64,000 bases of DNA from Parvularcula sp038749595 (GTDB lineage: Bacteria; Pseudomonadota; Alphaproteobacteria; Caulobacterales; Parvularculaceae). The translations under genes and the position numbers were made by a program. The stretch lies in the NCBI GenBank assembly GCA_038749595.1, contig JBCDHW010000001.1, forward strand, positions 310,001 through 374,000. The letters run 5' to 3'. This document shows, piece after piece, positions 44,297-53,143 of this stretch (within the stretch, counting starts at the first letter, position 1; the number at the start of each line of letters is the position of its first letter). Below the pieces are notes generated by a model, which was given only the letters and a program-made list of their open reading frames with translations, was not told the origin of the DNA and ran no database searches.

Positions 44297-44905
44297 CTGT
44301 CTCCTGAGCTTCTCCTCCTCCTTGCTGACCGGGCGGGGACGTTTGTCTTCGCTCTCTCGGGCGGCGTGGCGGCGGTGCGTAAGGAGATGGACCTGTTTGG
44401 GGTGATCATGCTCGCTTTCCTTCCTGCCGTAGGCGGAGGAACCTTGCGGGATTTGCTCCTCGACCAGCCGGTCTTTTGGCTTGAGGACAGTGTAATTCTG
44501 GGCATTGCAGCGCTTGGCGGGGTGGTGGCGTTCTTCGCCGCCAACGCCGTGGACAATTGGAAGCCGCTGCGCTGGGCCGACGCTGCGGGCCTCGCCCTCT
44601 TCGCGGTCAGCGGCGCGGCAAAAGCCGGTGACTTGGGCTACAGTCTCGTCATCATGCTCCTTATGGGGACGATGACAGCCACTTTCGGCGGTCTCCTCCG
44701 CGATGTGGTGGCGAACCGCGATCCCTTGGTGCTGAAAGAGGACGTCTACGCCACCGCTGCACTCTTCGGCGCCTTGATCTACGCGCTCCTCGCCCGCACC
44801 CCAGCCACAGAGGCGGCTGCCTTCGCCGGAGGCCTCGCCGCAGCGTTCGCCCTGCGTGGTGCAGCGATCATCTGGAAATTCAGCCTGCCGAAGCCTCGCC
44901 TTTGA
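44297..44905 (+). CDS. TRIC-family cation channel (YadS-like), possible CTG start
   Basis: Small inner-membrane channel of the trimeric intracellular cation channel family, about 202 residues with seven helices. Two GG-Kv-like motifs: AVGGGTLRDLLL and TFGGLLRDVVANRDP. The usual annotated start would be GTG 44366, but the conserved first helix (SPELLLLLADRAGTFVFALS) lies upstream in the same frame. No ATG, GTG or TTG is available there; CTG 44297 gives (M)SPELLLLLAD. I place the start there with moderate confidence. Confidence 0.75.
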   Translation: MSPELLLLLADRAGTFVFALSGGVAAVRKEMDLFGVIMLAFLPAVGGGTLRDLLLDQPVFWLEDSVILGIAALGGVVAFFAANAVDNWKPLRWADAAGLALFAVSGAAKAGDLGYSLVIMLLMGTMTATFGGLLRDVVANRDPLVLKEDVYATAALFGALIYALLARTPATEAAAFAGGLAAAFALRGAAIIWKFSLPKPRL

Positions 44906-45137
44906 CGGCAAAGCGAACCGGAAAGGCGCGACATTTATCCTCACGAACCCGTGATCACTGGACTGCGCGCTTTTGTCCTCAGTCTCTCTTTGTTAAGACG
45001 GTCGGCAAGGGAACAAGCGCAGCAGACGTGTTCGCGCTCTGGAGGGGGAGGTGAGCGGCGACGGGCTGCGCGTCCCTCGCGCAAAGCGTCGCCGCCGCCG
45101 CTTGACGCTGGGCTTTGGCGTCATCAAACGGGCTGAG
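44906..45137. other. Intergenic region upstream of rnpB
   Basis: No credible gene. It should hold the rnpB promoter: TTGACG at 45102-45107 is a good -35 match at the expected distance from the predicted RNA start near 45138, although the -10 is poor. Confidence 0.4.
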
Positions 45138-45516
45138 GTCAGGCAGCCAGGCGGCCGCGGCGCTAGCGATAGCGTCGAGGAAAGTCCGGGCTCCACCGCA
45201 GCAGGGTGCCGGATAACGTCCGGCCAGCGTGAGCTGAGGGAAAGCGCCACAGAGAATGTCCGCCCGGCATGCCGGGTTAGGGTGAAAAGGTGGGGTAAGA
45301 GCCCACCGCCGCGCCGGTAACGATCGCGGGTCTCGGCAAGCCCCACCCGGAGCAAGACCGAATAGGGATGGCGCGCGGACCTTGGTTCGCAGGCCCGCTG
45401 CGGGGCTTAGTCATCCGGGTTGGTTGCAGGAGCGCGCCGCGCAAGCGGCCGCCTTAGATGAATGGTCGCCCCGTGGGCTTCGCCCCCGACAGAACCCGGC
45501 TTATCGGCTGCCTGAC
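45138..45516 (+). ncRNA. rnpB: RNase P RNA (class A)
   Basis: Catalytic RNA that matures tRNA 5' ends. P4 5' strand GAGGAAAGTCCGGG at 45177-45190 and 3' conserved ACAGAACCCGGCTTAT at 45489-45504. Also visible: CACAGAGAATGTCCGCC, GGTAAGAGCCCACCG, and AGACCGAATAGGG. Terminal helix P1 is a perfect 11-base pairing of GTCAGGCAGCC (45138-45148) with GGCTGCCTGAC (45506-45516). About 379 nt, as expected. Position just before mraZ is typical of alphaproteobacteria. Exact ends inferred from P1. Confidence 0.93.
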
Positions 45517-45536
45517 ACCCTGCGGGTGGGCGTTTT
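45516..45536 (+). terminator. Terminator of rnpB
   Basis: CACCC-TGC-GGGTG hairpin followed by GGCGTTTT, directly after the P1 3' strand. Confidence 0.6.
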
Positions 45537-45569
45537 GGGGCGTATTGCTTCTTGGCTTGCTCATAGTTT

Positions 45570-45604
45570 GCCCATTGTCTCCCAGTTTTTTTCAAGCTAT
45601 CCCA
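45570..45604. promoter_or_regulatory. Candidate MraZ operator (TGGG boxes at 10-bp phasing)
   Basis: CCCA (TGGG on the minus strand) occurs at 45571, 45581 and 45601, with a degenerate TTCA at 45591: four boxes at exact ten-base spacing, 58 nt before the mraZ start. MraZ is a DNA-binding repressor of its own operon that recognises phased TGGGN repeats in E. coli. The spacing match is seen; binding and the reversed orientation are unverified. Confidence 0.5.
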
Positions 45605-45661
45605 GATTAATCCAAACCAATCACGTTCAAACCGCGTGGACAGCACCGGGGACCTGCCGCT

Positions 45662-46183
45662 GTGGCGACCGAGACCAGACAAGTGACGGACGTTGCGCCT
45701 GCCAAGGCGCCGACTGTCTTTCTGTCCGGTTCCTTCCCCGGAAAGCTCGATGCGAAGGGGCGGACGATCCTGCCCCCTGCCTTCCGGCAGAAGCTGCTAG
45801 GTGAGGTCTTGGCGTTCCCAAGCCTGACAGAGCCGGTCGTGGAGATCGGCGGCGAGGTTTTGCGCGAGGCGCTGCTGAGAGCGGTGGAGAAGCTTGGCGC
45901 GGTCGACCGTCTCGATCGGCGGCTGACGAAGCTGCACAACTATATTGCGCAGAACCTTCAACCGCTTGCCGTTGATGATGCCGGGCGGGTGACGCTTCCT
46001 TCGAGGCTCAAAGAGCACGCGCAGCTCGAAGGCCCGCTCACCTTTGCTGGACGCGGAAGCCACTTTGTTCTTGCGACAGCTCGTTATCTCGAAACCCATG
46101 ACGCCGATGCACACGCGTTGGGTGAAGAGATGGGCGAGACTTTCGCCGCTCTGATGCGCCCGAGCGTTGGGGAGGGCGGCTGA
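45662..46183 (+). CDS. mraZ: Transcriptional regulator MraZ
   Basis: 173 residues from GTG 45662. Two SpoVT/AbrB-like MraZ domains: LSGSFPGKLDAKGRTILPPAFR (cited as KLDAKGRTILP) and LAVDDAGRVTLPSRLKEHA. First gene of the dcw operon and probable autorepressor via the phased boxes upstream. The N-terminal ~20 residues (ATETRQVTDVAPAKAPTV) are an extra leader; a shorter start cannot be excluded. Its stop overlaps the rsmH start by one base (TGATG). Confidence 0.93.
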   Translation: MATETRQVTDVAPAKAPTVFLSGSFPGKLDAKGRTILPPAFRQKLLGEVLAFPSLTEPVVEIGGEVLREALLRAVEKLGAVDRLDRRLTKLHNYIAQNLQPLAVDDAGRVTLPSRLKEHAQLEGPLTFAGRGSHFVLATARYLETHDADAHALGEEMGETFAALMRPSVGEGG

Positions 46184-47172
46184 TGAGCCCGCACATCCCC
46201 GTCATGCTCCCTGAAGTTCTGGAGGCCCTGGCGCCGAAGCCTGGCGAGGTGATCGTCGACGGCACCTTCGGCGCTGGCGGCTACACCGCGGGGATCCTAG
46301 AGCGCGGCGCGAAGGTCGTGGCCTTTGATCGAGACCCCAACGCGATCGCTGCAGGGCGCACGCGCTTCGAGGGCCAGGATCGTCTGACCCTCGTCGAGGC
46401 GCCGTTTGATCGGATCGTTGAGCATACGCCCACCGAAGGCATCGACGGTGCTGTCTTCGACCTTGGGGTGTCGTCGATCCAGCTGGACCAATCCGAACGT
46501 GGCTTTTCTTTCATGCGGGATGGCCCGCTCGATATGCGGATGGGTGAGGGGGCCAGCGCGGCCGACTTCGTCAACGCTGCTGACCAAGCCGACATTAAGA
46601 CGCTCCTCTGGCAATATGGCGAGGAGCGGCGCTCGGGAGCGCTCGCCGCAGCCATCGTCCGGGCCCGCTCGGAAGCACCGCTAACGACCACGGGAGCGTT
46701 GGCCGCTCTGGCCGGAGCGCCCCGGGCGAAGGACAAGATCCACCCCGCGACACGCATGTTCCAAGCGATCCGGATCCTGGTGAACGATGAGCTCGGCCAG
46801 CTGGTCCGTGCACTGATCGCGGCTGAGGCCTTGTTGAAGCCCGGCGGCCGGCTCGTTGCAGTCACGTTCCACTCGCTCGAAGACCGTATCGTGAAACGCT
46901 TTATGGCGACCGCATCAGGCGCCGATGGCGGCGGTTCTCGGCATCGTCCGGAGACGGATCGACCTGATCCTTCCCTGACGTTGACGCGACGGAAAGCGGT
47001 TGGCGCAACGCCTGAAGAGGCGGAACGGAACCCCCGTGCCCGTTCAGCAAAGCTGCGCGCAGCGATCCGAACCGAAGCACCGCCCATGTCATGGACACGC
47101 GAGCGCCTTGAAGCACTTGGCGCACCCTCGCTCGTTTTTTCAGACCTACAAGCCCAATGGAGTTCCCCGTGA
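46183..47172 (+). CDS. rsmH: 16S rRNA (cytosine-1402-N4)-methyltransferase
   Basis: 329 residues. SAM-binding VDGTFGAGGYTAGIL, HIPVMLPEVLEAL at the N-terminus, DLGVSSIQLDQSERGFSF, and DPLDMRM-like PLDMRMGE. VTFHSLEDRIVKRF and ARSAKLRAA near the end are conserved. Methylates C1402 in the ribosomal P site. Begins inside the mraZ stop and ends over the ftsL start (GTGA), so it is coupled on both sides. Confidence 0.97.
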   Translation: MSPHIPVMLPEVLEALAPKPGEVIVDGTFGAGGYTAGILERGAKVVAFDRDPNAIAAGRTRFEGQDRLTLVEAPFDRIVEHTPTEGIDGAVFDLGVSSIQLDQSERGFSFMRDGPLDMRMGEGASAADFVNAADQADIKTLLWQYGEERRSGALAAAIVRARSEAPLTTTGALAALAGAPRAKDKIHPATRMFQAIRILVNDELGQLVRALIAAEALLKPGGRLVAVTFHSLEDRIVKRFMATASGADGGGSRHRPETDRPDPSLTLTRRKAVGATPEEAERNPRARSAKLRAAIRTEAPPMSWTRERLEALGAPSLVFSDLQAQWSSP

Positions 47173-47480
47173 TCCGTTTTGTTGTTTTCAGCGCGTTGGC
47201 ACTGTCGATCACTGGAAGTGCGATCTTCCGTCTCCACACCGAACATCGTGTGCGGACGGAAGAAAGCGCCATTCGCAGCCTCTCGCGGCAGGAGCAACTG
47301 CTCCGCGCAGAAATCGACCGGTTAAGCTTTGAGGTTGAGGTGCTGGAGTCGGCGCCCCGACTCAATGAATTAAGTGTCGACCGATTGCCACTCGCGCCGG
47401 GCAATGGGCAGCAATTGGATGATGGAGACGTCCTGCGCGGCGTCCTTGACCCGGCGGTTCGTCTGGAGACTGCTCCGTGA
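47169..47480 (+). CDS. ftsL: Cell division protein FtsL
   Basis: 103 residues from GTG 47169, which overlaps the rsmH stop (GTGA) and has GGAG upstream; the ATG at 47157 would add four residues. Cytoplasmic stub, one membrane helix (FVVFSALALSITGSAIF), then a periplasmic coiled coil (HRVRTEESAIRSLSRQEQ, LLRAEIDRLSFEVEVLES). Bitopic partner of FtsB and FtsQ that activates FtsWI. Identification rests on topology and position. Confidence 0.88.
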   Translation: MIRFVVFSALALSITGSAIFRLHTEHRVRTEESAIRSLSRQEQLLRAEIDRLSFEVEVLESAPRLNELSVDRLPLAPGNGQQLDDGDVLRGVLDPAVRLETAP

Positions 47481-49216
47481 AAAACCATGCCGCCTCACGT
47501 TTCGAAGTTGAGCTGATCTACGACGAGATCAAGGCACGCCGCGGTGAGGCGCCCCAGTCGAACGCTGCGCATCGCGAGTCGATCCGTAGGCGACTGATCC
47601 TCTGCGGGGCTGGCCTCGCTGTCGTCTTTGCGACCTTGGGGCTGAGGACGACGCAGCTGGCGCTCGATACGCCAGCCCCTGTCTACGCCGCGGCGCCGCA
47701 AGTCGAGGTCGAGGGGCCAGCGCGCATCGAAGATGCCACGGGCCGGGCACTCGCCGTAACGCTCCAAGGCTTCGGCGTGGCGATCAACGGCGCCGAGGTT
47801 TGGGATCCAGTCGAGGCGGCGCGCGCGGTTTCGTCTGTTTTGCCTGAAACCGACACCGGCGAATTGGAAGAACGCCTCGCCGCTGGACAGCGGGTCACGT
47901 TGCGCCGGGTCATCAGCCAAGCAGACCGCGACGCGGTGGTCGCTCTCGGCCTCCCAGGCGTGAGCTTCCCAGAAACCGATGTGCGCGCTTATCCGCAAGG
48001 AAGGCTGTTCAGCCACGTGATCGGCTATCAGATCCCGGGGCGCGGCGGCGTGACAGGGCTTGAGGCTGCGATGTCGTCGGCTGAGCGGACGGGACCGCAA
48101 CGGACGACCTTGAACATCGCCGCGCAAACGGTGCTGCTGTCCGAACTTGTCCGGGTTCAGACAAAGTTTCGCGCCAAAGCGGCCTGGGGTGTGCTGATGA
48201 ACGCCAAAACCGGCGACGTCGCGGCTATGGCGAGCTTGCCCGATTTCGATCCCAACGTGCCCGGCGCAAGCCCTGCCGCTGCGCGAAGAAACCGGGCCGT
48301 TTCTGATAATTATGAGCTCGGCTCGGCCTTCAAAGCGCTCACCGTTGCCATGGCATTGGATGAAGGCTTTGTCAGCCTAACGACCCCCGTTGACGTGACC
48401 TCACCGCTGCAGGTCGGTGATTGGTCGATCGAAGATTATTCGGATAAAGGCTCGGTGCTGACGGTGGAGGAAGTGCTTTCCTACTCGTCCAACATCGGCA
48501 CGGGTCAGTTGGCACTGATCTTAGGAGAGGAGCGGTTTGTCGAAGCGATTGGCAAGTTCGGTCTAACCGAACGGCTTGAGACGTCATTGCCCGAAACGCG
48601 GGCGCCCGCTTTGCCCCAGACCTGGGGCCCGGCTGAGCTGGCAACGGTTTCCTACGGCCACGGGATCGCCGTATCTCCGCTGCACTTGACGGCGAGCTTT
48701 GCTGCGCTCGTGAACGGCGGTGCACTGATCACGCCGCGCTTTTTGGAGAGCGACCCGGTGGATCGCCGCCAGATCATTTCTGCAGCGACCAGTCGTCAAA
48801 TGCGCCAGGCCCTCCGCGCTGTCGTCACCAAAGGGACGGGCGGCAAGGCTGAGGCGCCAGGATATTATGTGATTGGTAAGACGGCGACGGCGGACAAAGC
48901 GGGCGTCGGCGGCTATGATGACAACGGGCCGCTGATTTCGAGCTTCATCGGCGCGTTCCCTGGCTATGACCCGGACTGGGTTCTGCTGGTGAGCCTCGAT
49001 GAGCCCCAAGCTGTCCGGGAGACGTTCGGTTACGCCACGGCGGGCTGGACCGCAGCGCCAGCCTTCCGGCGGATGGTGGAGCGTTTGGCGCCGGTGCTGG
49101 AGATCATGCCCGTTGGGGACGATGTGGCGACGGATGGTTTCATGTCGGTCCTCGATGAACGCGCTGACGCCCGCGGCGTAATGGGCTTCGGCTCAGTTGA
49201 TGAGGAGACGCGATGA
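47477..49216 (+). CDS. ftsI: FtsI (PBP3) septal peptidoglycan transpeptidase with KTA in place of KTG
   Basis: 579 residues. Cytoplasmic tail, one membrane anchor (~38-60), PBP dimer domain, then the transpeptidase domain. Active-site SxxK is S283-A-F-K286 (YELGSAFK), SxN is S337-S-N339 (SYSSN), but the third motif, KTG in almost all PBPs, is K468-T-A470 (VIGKTATADK). The N-terminal linker is typical of alphaproteobacterial FtsI. Cross-links septal peptidoglycan with FtsW. Starts at GTG 47477 overlapping ftsL, and its stop overlaps murE. The Gly-to-Ala change may affect acylation or beta-lactam response. Confidence 0.93.
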   Translation: MKNHAASRFEVELIYDEIKARRGEAPQSNAAHRESIRRRLILCGAGLAVVFATLGLRTTQLALDTPAPVYAAAPQVEVEGPARIEDATGRALAVTLQGFGVAINGAEVWDPVEAARAVSSVLPETDTGELEERLAAGQRVTLRRVISQADRDAVVALGLPGVSFPETDVRAYPQGRLFSHVIGYQIPGRGGVTGLEAAMSSAERTGPQRTTLNIAAQTVLLSELVRVQTKFRAKAAWGVLMNAKTGDVAAMASLPDFDPNVPGASPAAARRNRAVSDNYELGSAFKALTVAMALDEGFVSLTTPVDVTSPLQVGDWSIEDYSDKGSVLTVEEVLSYSSNIGTGQLALILGEERFVEAIGKFGLTERLETSLPETRAPALPQTWGPAELATVSYGHGIAVSPLHLTASFAALVNGGALITPRFLESDPVDRRQIISAATSRQMRQALRAVVTKGTGGKAEAPGYYVIGKTATADKAGVGGYDDNGPLISSFIGAFPGYDPDWVLLVSLDEPQAVRETFGYATAGWTAAPAFRRMVERLAPVLEIMPVGDDVATDGFMSVLDERADARGVMGFGSVDEETR

Positions 49217-50661
49217 AGCTCCGGGATCTGACGATCCTCGCGCGGCATTTGCCCAACGTGGACGTCAGTGATCTGACGGCCGACAGCCGCGCTGTGAAGC
49301 CAGGAACTCTGTTCGCGGCATTGGAAGGGACGGCAACGGATGGTCGTCTGTATATCGACGATGCGGTGAAAAGCGGCGCGGTTGCCGTTCTGGCGAAACC
49401 CGGAACGTCGGCGCCGGTCCCGGTGGTGGAGAGCGAGAACCCACGGCTGACCCTCGCGATGTTGGCCATGGAGCTCTATCGCGGCCAACCGCGGGTGATC
49501 GCTGGGATCACGGGCACGAACGGCAAGACCTCGGTGGCGCGGTTTACCAGCCAGCTTTGGTCGCTCCTTGGCTGTCGGGCGGGGAGCCTCGGGACCCTCG
49601 GCGCCCACGCGCCGGGCTATGAATATGCGCTGAAGCACACGACCCCGGACCCGGTGGAGATCCACCAAGTGCTCAGTGGGATGACGGCCGTTGGCACCAC
49701 GCACTTGGCGATGGAGATTTCCAGCCACGGTTTGGCTCAATACCGTGCTGATGGCGTCAATCTAGAGCTTGCGGCGTTCACAAACCTCACCCGCGATCAC
49801 TTCGACTACCACCAGACCGCCGAGGAATATTACGGCGCTAAGGCGCGTCTGTTTTCAGAGCTTTTGCCGCGCGGAAAGCCTGTTGTGATCTGCTCTGATG
49901 GCGCAATGGGCGCGCAAGCCATGGCGGACGCGGCCGCTGCTGGCCGCAAAGTGGTCAGTGTTGGCCGGAAAGGCGATTTGATCCAGCTGCTCGACGTCCA
50001 GCCTGCGCCTGCGGGACTTAACGTGACGGTCGAAGCGGCGGGCAAGCGCCACGCCTTGAAGCTGCCGATGATTGGCGCGTTCCAGGCCGATAACGCCCTG
50101 GTGGCAGCGGGTCTTGTGATTGAGAGCGGTTACGCGCCGCAAGTCGTTCTGCCCAAGCTTGAAGAGATTTCGGCGGCGCCGGGCCGGCTCGAACTCGCGG
50201 CGCGGCGCAAGCTTTCGGGCGGCGAGGCGGGGATCTATGTCGACTACGCCCATACGCCGGATGCCGTCGCGACCATGCTCGATGCCATTCGTCCGCATAC
50301 ATCCGCGCGCCTACATGTGGTGCTGGGCGCAGGCGGAGACCGCGATACGGATAAGCGGGCGAAGATGGGCAAAGCGGCCTCGGAACGGGCCGATCGGGTG
50401 ATCATCACCGACGATAATCCGCGCAATGAAGACCCCGAGCGCATCCGGACGCAAGTCGCCGAAGGCGCGCCGGGTGCACAGATCATCGGCGATCGCCGGG
50501 AGGCCATTGTCGCCGCAATCGACGGTTTACAGCCAGGAGATACGCTGGTCATTGCAGGAAAAGGCCATGAACGTGGCCAGACCGTCGCGGGTGTGACCTA
50601 CCCCTTTGACGATTGCGAGGTCGCCCGCGAGGCCGTCGCCCAGTTGGGGGAAGCCGCATGA
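49213..50661 (+). CDS. murE: UDP-MurNAc-L-Ala-D-Glu:meso-diaminopimelate ligase
   Basis: 482 residues. ATP motif GITGTNGKTS, TTPDPVEIH, HLAMEISSHGL, TNLTRDHFDYH, and the mDAP-recognition DNPRNEDP characteristic of enzymes adding diaminopimelate rather than lysine. YVDYAHTPDA and GAGGDRDTDKRAKMG are conserved. Adds the third residue of the peptide stem. Starts within the ftsI stop; ends over the murF start (ATGA). Confidence 0.97.
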   Translation: MKLRDLTILARHLPNVDVSDLTADSRAVKPGTLFAALEGTATDGRLYIDDAVKSGAVAVLAKPGTSAPVPVVESENPRLTLAMLAMELYRGQPRVIAGITGTNGKTSVARFTSQLWSLLGCRAGSLGTLGAHAPGYEYALKHTTPDPVEIHQVLSGMTAVGTTHLAMEISSHGLAQYRADGVNLELAAFTNLTRDHFDYHQTAEEYYGAKARLFSELLPRGKPVVICSDGAMGAQAMADAAAAGRKVVSVGRKGDLIQLLDVQPAPAGLNVTVEAAGKRHALKLPMIGAFQADNALVAAGLVIESGYAPQVVLPKLEEISAAPGRLELAARRKLSGGEAGIYVDYAHTPDAVATMLDAIRPHTSARLHVVLGAGGDRDTDKRAKMGKAASERADRVIITDDNPRNEDPERIRTQVAEGAPGAQIIGDRREAIVAAIDGLQPGDTLVIAGKGHERGQTVAGVTYPFDDCEVAREAVAQLGEAA

Positions 50662-52037
50662 GCAGCACTCCGCTCTGGCAAGCTTATCAAGTCGCTGCGG
50701 CAACGGGCGGTACACTGACGGCTGGGGATTGGACCGCGCGCGGTTTTTCCATCGACACCCGAACGCTCGAACTGGGCGATCTCTTCATTGCGCTTGAAGC
50801 GGAAAGGGACGGCCATGATTTCGTGCCCGCGGCCTTCGAGAAGGGCGCGGCCGCAGCGCTCGTCACGCGGCAGGTGGCTGCTGATGGCCCGCAGGTAGTT
50901 GTTTCCGATACCTTGCGCGCGATGGAACAGCTCGCTGCTGTCGCCCGCGACCGCAATTTCGGCAAGCGGGTGGGCGTCACCGGAAGCGCTGGCAAAACCA
51001 CGACGAAGGAAATGCTGCGCTATGCGCTCGAGCCGTTGGGCGCTGTGCATGCGGCCGAGAAGAGCTTCAACAACCATATTGGCGTTCCGCTGACCCTCGC
51101 TGCGCTTCCCCAGGATGCCCCCGTTGGCGTTTTCGAGATGGGGATGAATCACGCCGGTGAGATCCGTGGTCTGACGACCCAAGTGCGCCCCCACATTGCG
51201 TTGATCACGACCATTGCCGAGGCTCACATTGAGTTCCTCGGTTCGCTTGAAGCGATTGCGGACGCGAAAGCCGAAATCGCTGAAGGCCTTGTTTCTGGGG
51301 GCACAATGATCCTCCCCGCCGACAGCCCGTTTCTGCCGCGTCTCAAGACGCGCTGCGAAGAAGCGGGGGTGCGCAATGCTATGACGTTCGGTGAGGCAGG
51401 CGCCGAAGCGCGGCTGAAGGGCGTCGAGGACGCCGACGATGGCCTTATGGTGCAGGCGGACCTTCTTGGTACGGAAGTGCGGTTCGCTCTGGCCGCCCAG
51501 GGCATCCATATGGCCTCGAACGCTGTCGCTGCGCTGCTCGCGGCGGTGGTCGCCGGCGTTGATCCGAGCGATGCGGCGGACGCCATTTCTGCCTTCCGCA
51601 GCGGCGCCGGGCGCGGAGCGCGCTACCAGCTGATGCTCGCTGGAAAAACGGTGACGGTTATCGACGAAAGCTACAACGCCAATCCCGGCTCGATGCGCGC
51701 CTCTTTAGCCGTGCTCTCCCGCGCCGGAGGGCGCAAGATTGCGGTATTGGGCGAGATGAAAGAGCTTGGCCGCGAGTCAGCAGCACTCCACGCTGCCCTT
51801 GCCCCCGAAGCAACAAGCGCCGCCGACCGGGTCTACACCGCGGGTGACGATATGGTGCACCTGCGCAAGGCCTTGCCCGAAGCGGTTCGCGGCGCCCATG
51901 CCGACAAAGCAATCGATCTTGTTCAGACTTTGTTAGACGACGTTGCCGAAGGCGATACGGTTCTCTTCAAAGGATCCAACGCTTCCGAGGTGGGCGACTT
52001 GGTGCAAGCGCTGCTGAAGGTGGGTCAAAGGGTTTAG
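50658..52037 (+). CDS. murF: UDP-MurNAc-tripeptide D-Ala-D-Ala ligase
   Basis: 459 residues. ATG 50658 overlaps the murE stop (ATGA); an upstream GTG at 50613 is inside murE and less likely. ATP motif GVTGSAGKTTTKEML, FNNHIGVPLTL, GVFEMGMNHAGEI, TTIAEAHIEF, and DESYNANPGSMRASL near the C-terminus: all the usual MurF blocks are intact. Completes the UDP-MurNAc-pentapeptide. Ends exactly before mraY. Confidence 0.97.
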   Translation: MSSTPLWQAYQVAAATGGTLTAGDWTARGFSIDTRTLELGDLFIALEAERDGHDFVPAAFEKGAAAALVTRQVAADGPQVVVSDTLRAMEQLAAVARDRNFGKRVGVTGSAGKTTTKEMLRYALEPLGAVHAAEKSFNNHIGVPLTLAALPQDAPVGVFEMGMNHAGEIRGLTTQVRPHIALITTIAEAHIEFLGSLEAIADAKAEIAEGLVSGGTMILPADSPFLPRLKTRCEEAGVRNAMTFGEAGAEARLKGVEDADDGLMVQADLLGTEVRFALAAQGIHMASNAVAALLAAVVAGVDPSDAADAISAFRSGAGRGARYQLMLAGKTVTVIDESYNANPGSMRASLAVLSRAGGRKIAVLGEMKELGRESAALHAALAPEATSAADRVYTAGDDMVHLRKALPEAVRGAHADKAIDLVQTLLDDVAEGDTVLFKGSNASEVGDLVQALLKVGQRV

Positions 52038-53141
52038 ATGCTTTACCACTTATTCGTTCCGCTGGCGGACGACTTTCAGGTCTTCAATCTGTTCCGCTAC
52101 ATCACGTTCCGGTTCGGTGGAGCCGTGATGACGGCGCTTTTGATTGCCTTCATCCTCGGCCCGAGCCTCATCAACTGGATGCGCGTCAAGCAGGGCAAGG
52201 GCCAGCCCATCCGGAAGGATGGACCGCAGAGCCACATCATCGAAAAGGCGGGGACGCCGACGATGGGCGGGATCCTCATCCTCTTGTCGCTGGTGATTTC
52301 CACGTTGCTCTGGGCGCGGCTTGATAATCCGTACGTTTGGATTGTACTTGGCGTCACAGTCGGGTTTGGCTTGCTCGGCTTCTACGACGACTATCTCAAG
52401 GTCAAAAAGCAGACCGCTGACGGTGTTGTTGGTTCGCTTAAGCTCTTGTTTCAGTTCGGTATTGCTTTCGTTGCCGGGGCAGCTTCGGTTGCTGTCTTAC
52501 GCAGCTCTGCGGGCGCCGACGTGGCCATGGCGACGGGCCTCGCGATCCCGTTTTTCAGCGTGATCCTGCCCCTCGGTATGCTGATTTTCCCATTCTCCGC
52601 CGTCGTGATTGTCGGGTCATCGAACGCGGTGAACTTGACCGACGGTCTCGATGGTCTCGCGATCGTTCCGGTGATGATCGCCGCGGCGAGCTTTCTTATC
52701 ATCGCCTACCTCGTTGGCCGCGCGGACTATGCCTCCTACCTCGGCATTACTTACGTACCCGGAGCAGGTGAGCTGACGATCATCTGTGCAGCGATCATCG
52801 GCGCAGGCCTCGGCTTCCTGTGGTTCAATGCTCCGCCTGCGATGATCTTCATGGGCGACACAGGCTCTCTCGCTCTGGGCGGTGCGCTGGGCGCCATCGC
52901 CGTTGCCATCAAGCACGAGATTGTCCTCGCCATCATCGGCGGTCTGTTCGTCGTCGAGGCGCTCTCGGTGATGATCCAAATCGCGAGCTTCAAGCTTACT
53001 GGGAAGCGCGTTTTCCGTATGGCCCCGGTGCACCATCATTTTGAGCAGCTTGGTTGGAAAGAATCGACCATTGTGGTGCGGTTTTGGATCGTCGCGATCA
53101 TCCTCGCGATGATCGGTCTGTCGACGTTGAAGTTGAGGTAG
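52038..53141 (+). CDS. mraY: Phospho-N-acetylmuramoyl-pentapeptide transferase
   Basis: 367 residues, ten membrane helices. Transfers phospho-MurNAc-pentapeptide to undecaprenyl phosphate (lipid I). Family motifs: GTPTMGG, LGFYDDYLKVKK, NAVNLTDGLDGLA, FMGDTGSLALGG and the C-terminal MAPVHHHFE. Adjacent to murF with no gap and two bases before murD's ATG. Confidence 0.97.
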   Translation: MLYHLFVPLADDFQVFNLFRYITFRFGGAVMTALLIAFILGPSLINWMRVKQGKGQPIRKDGPQSHIIEKAGTPTMGGILILLSLVISTLLWARLDNPYVWIVLGVTVGFGLLGFYDDYLKVKKQTADGVVGSLKLLFQFGIAFVAGAASVAVLRSSAGADVAMATGLAIPFFSVILPLGMLIFPFSAVVIVGSSNAVNLTDGLDGLAIVPVMIAAASFLIIAYLVGRADYASYLGITYVPGAGELTIICAAIIGAGLGFLWFNAPPAMIFMGDTGSLALGGALGAIAVAIKHEIVLAIIGGLFVVEALSVMIQIASFKLTGKRVFRMAPVHHHFEQLGWKESTIVVRFWIVAIILAMIGLSTLKLR

Positions 53142-53143
53142 GG

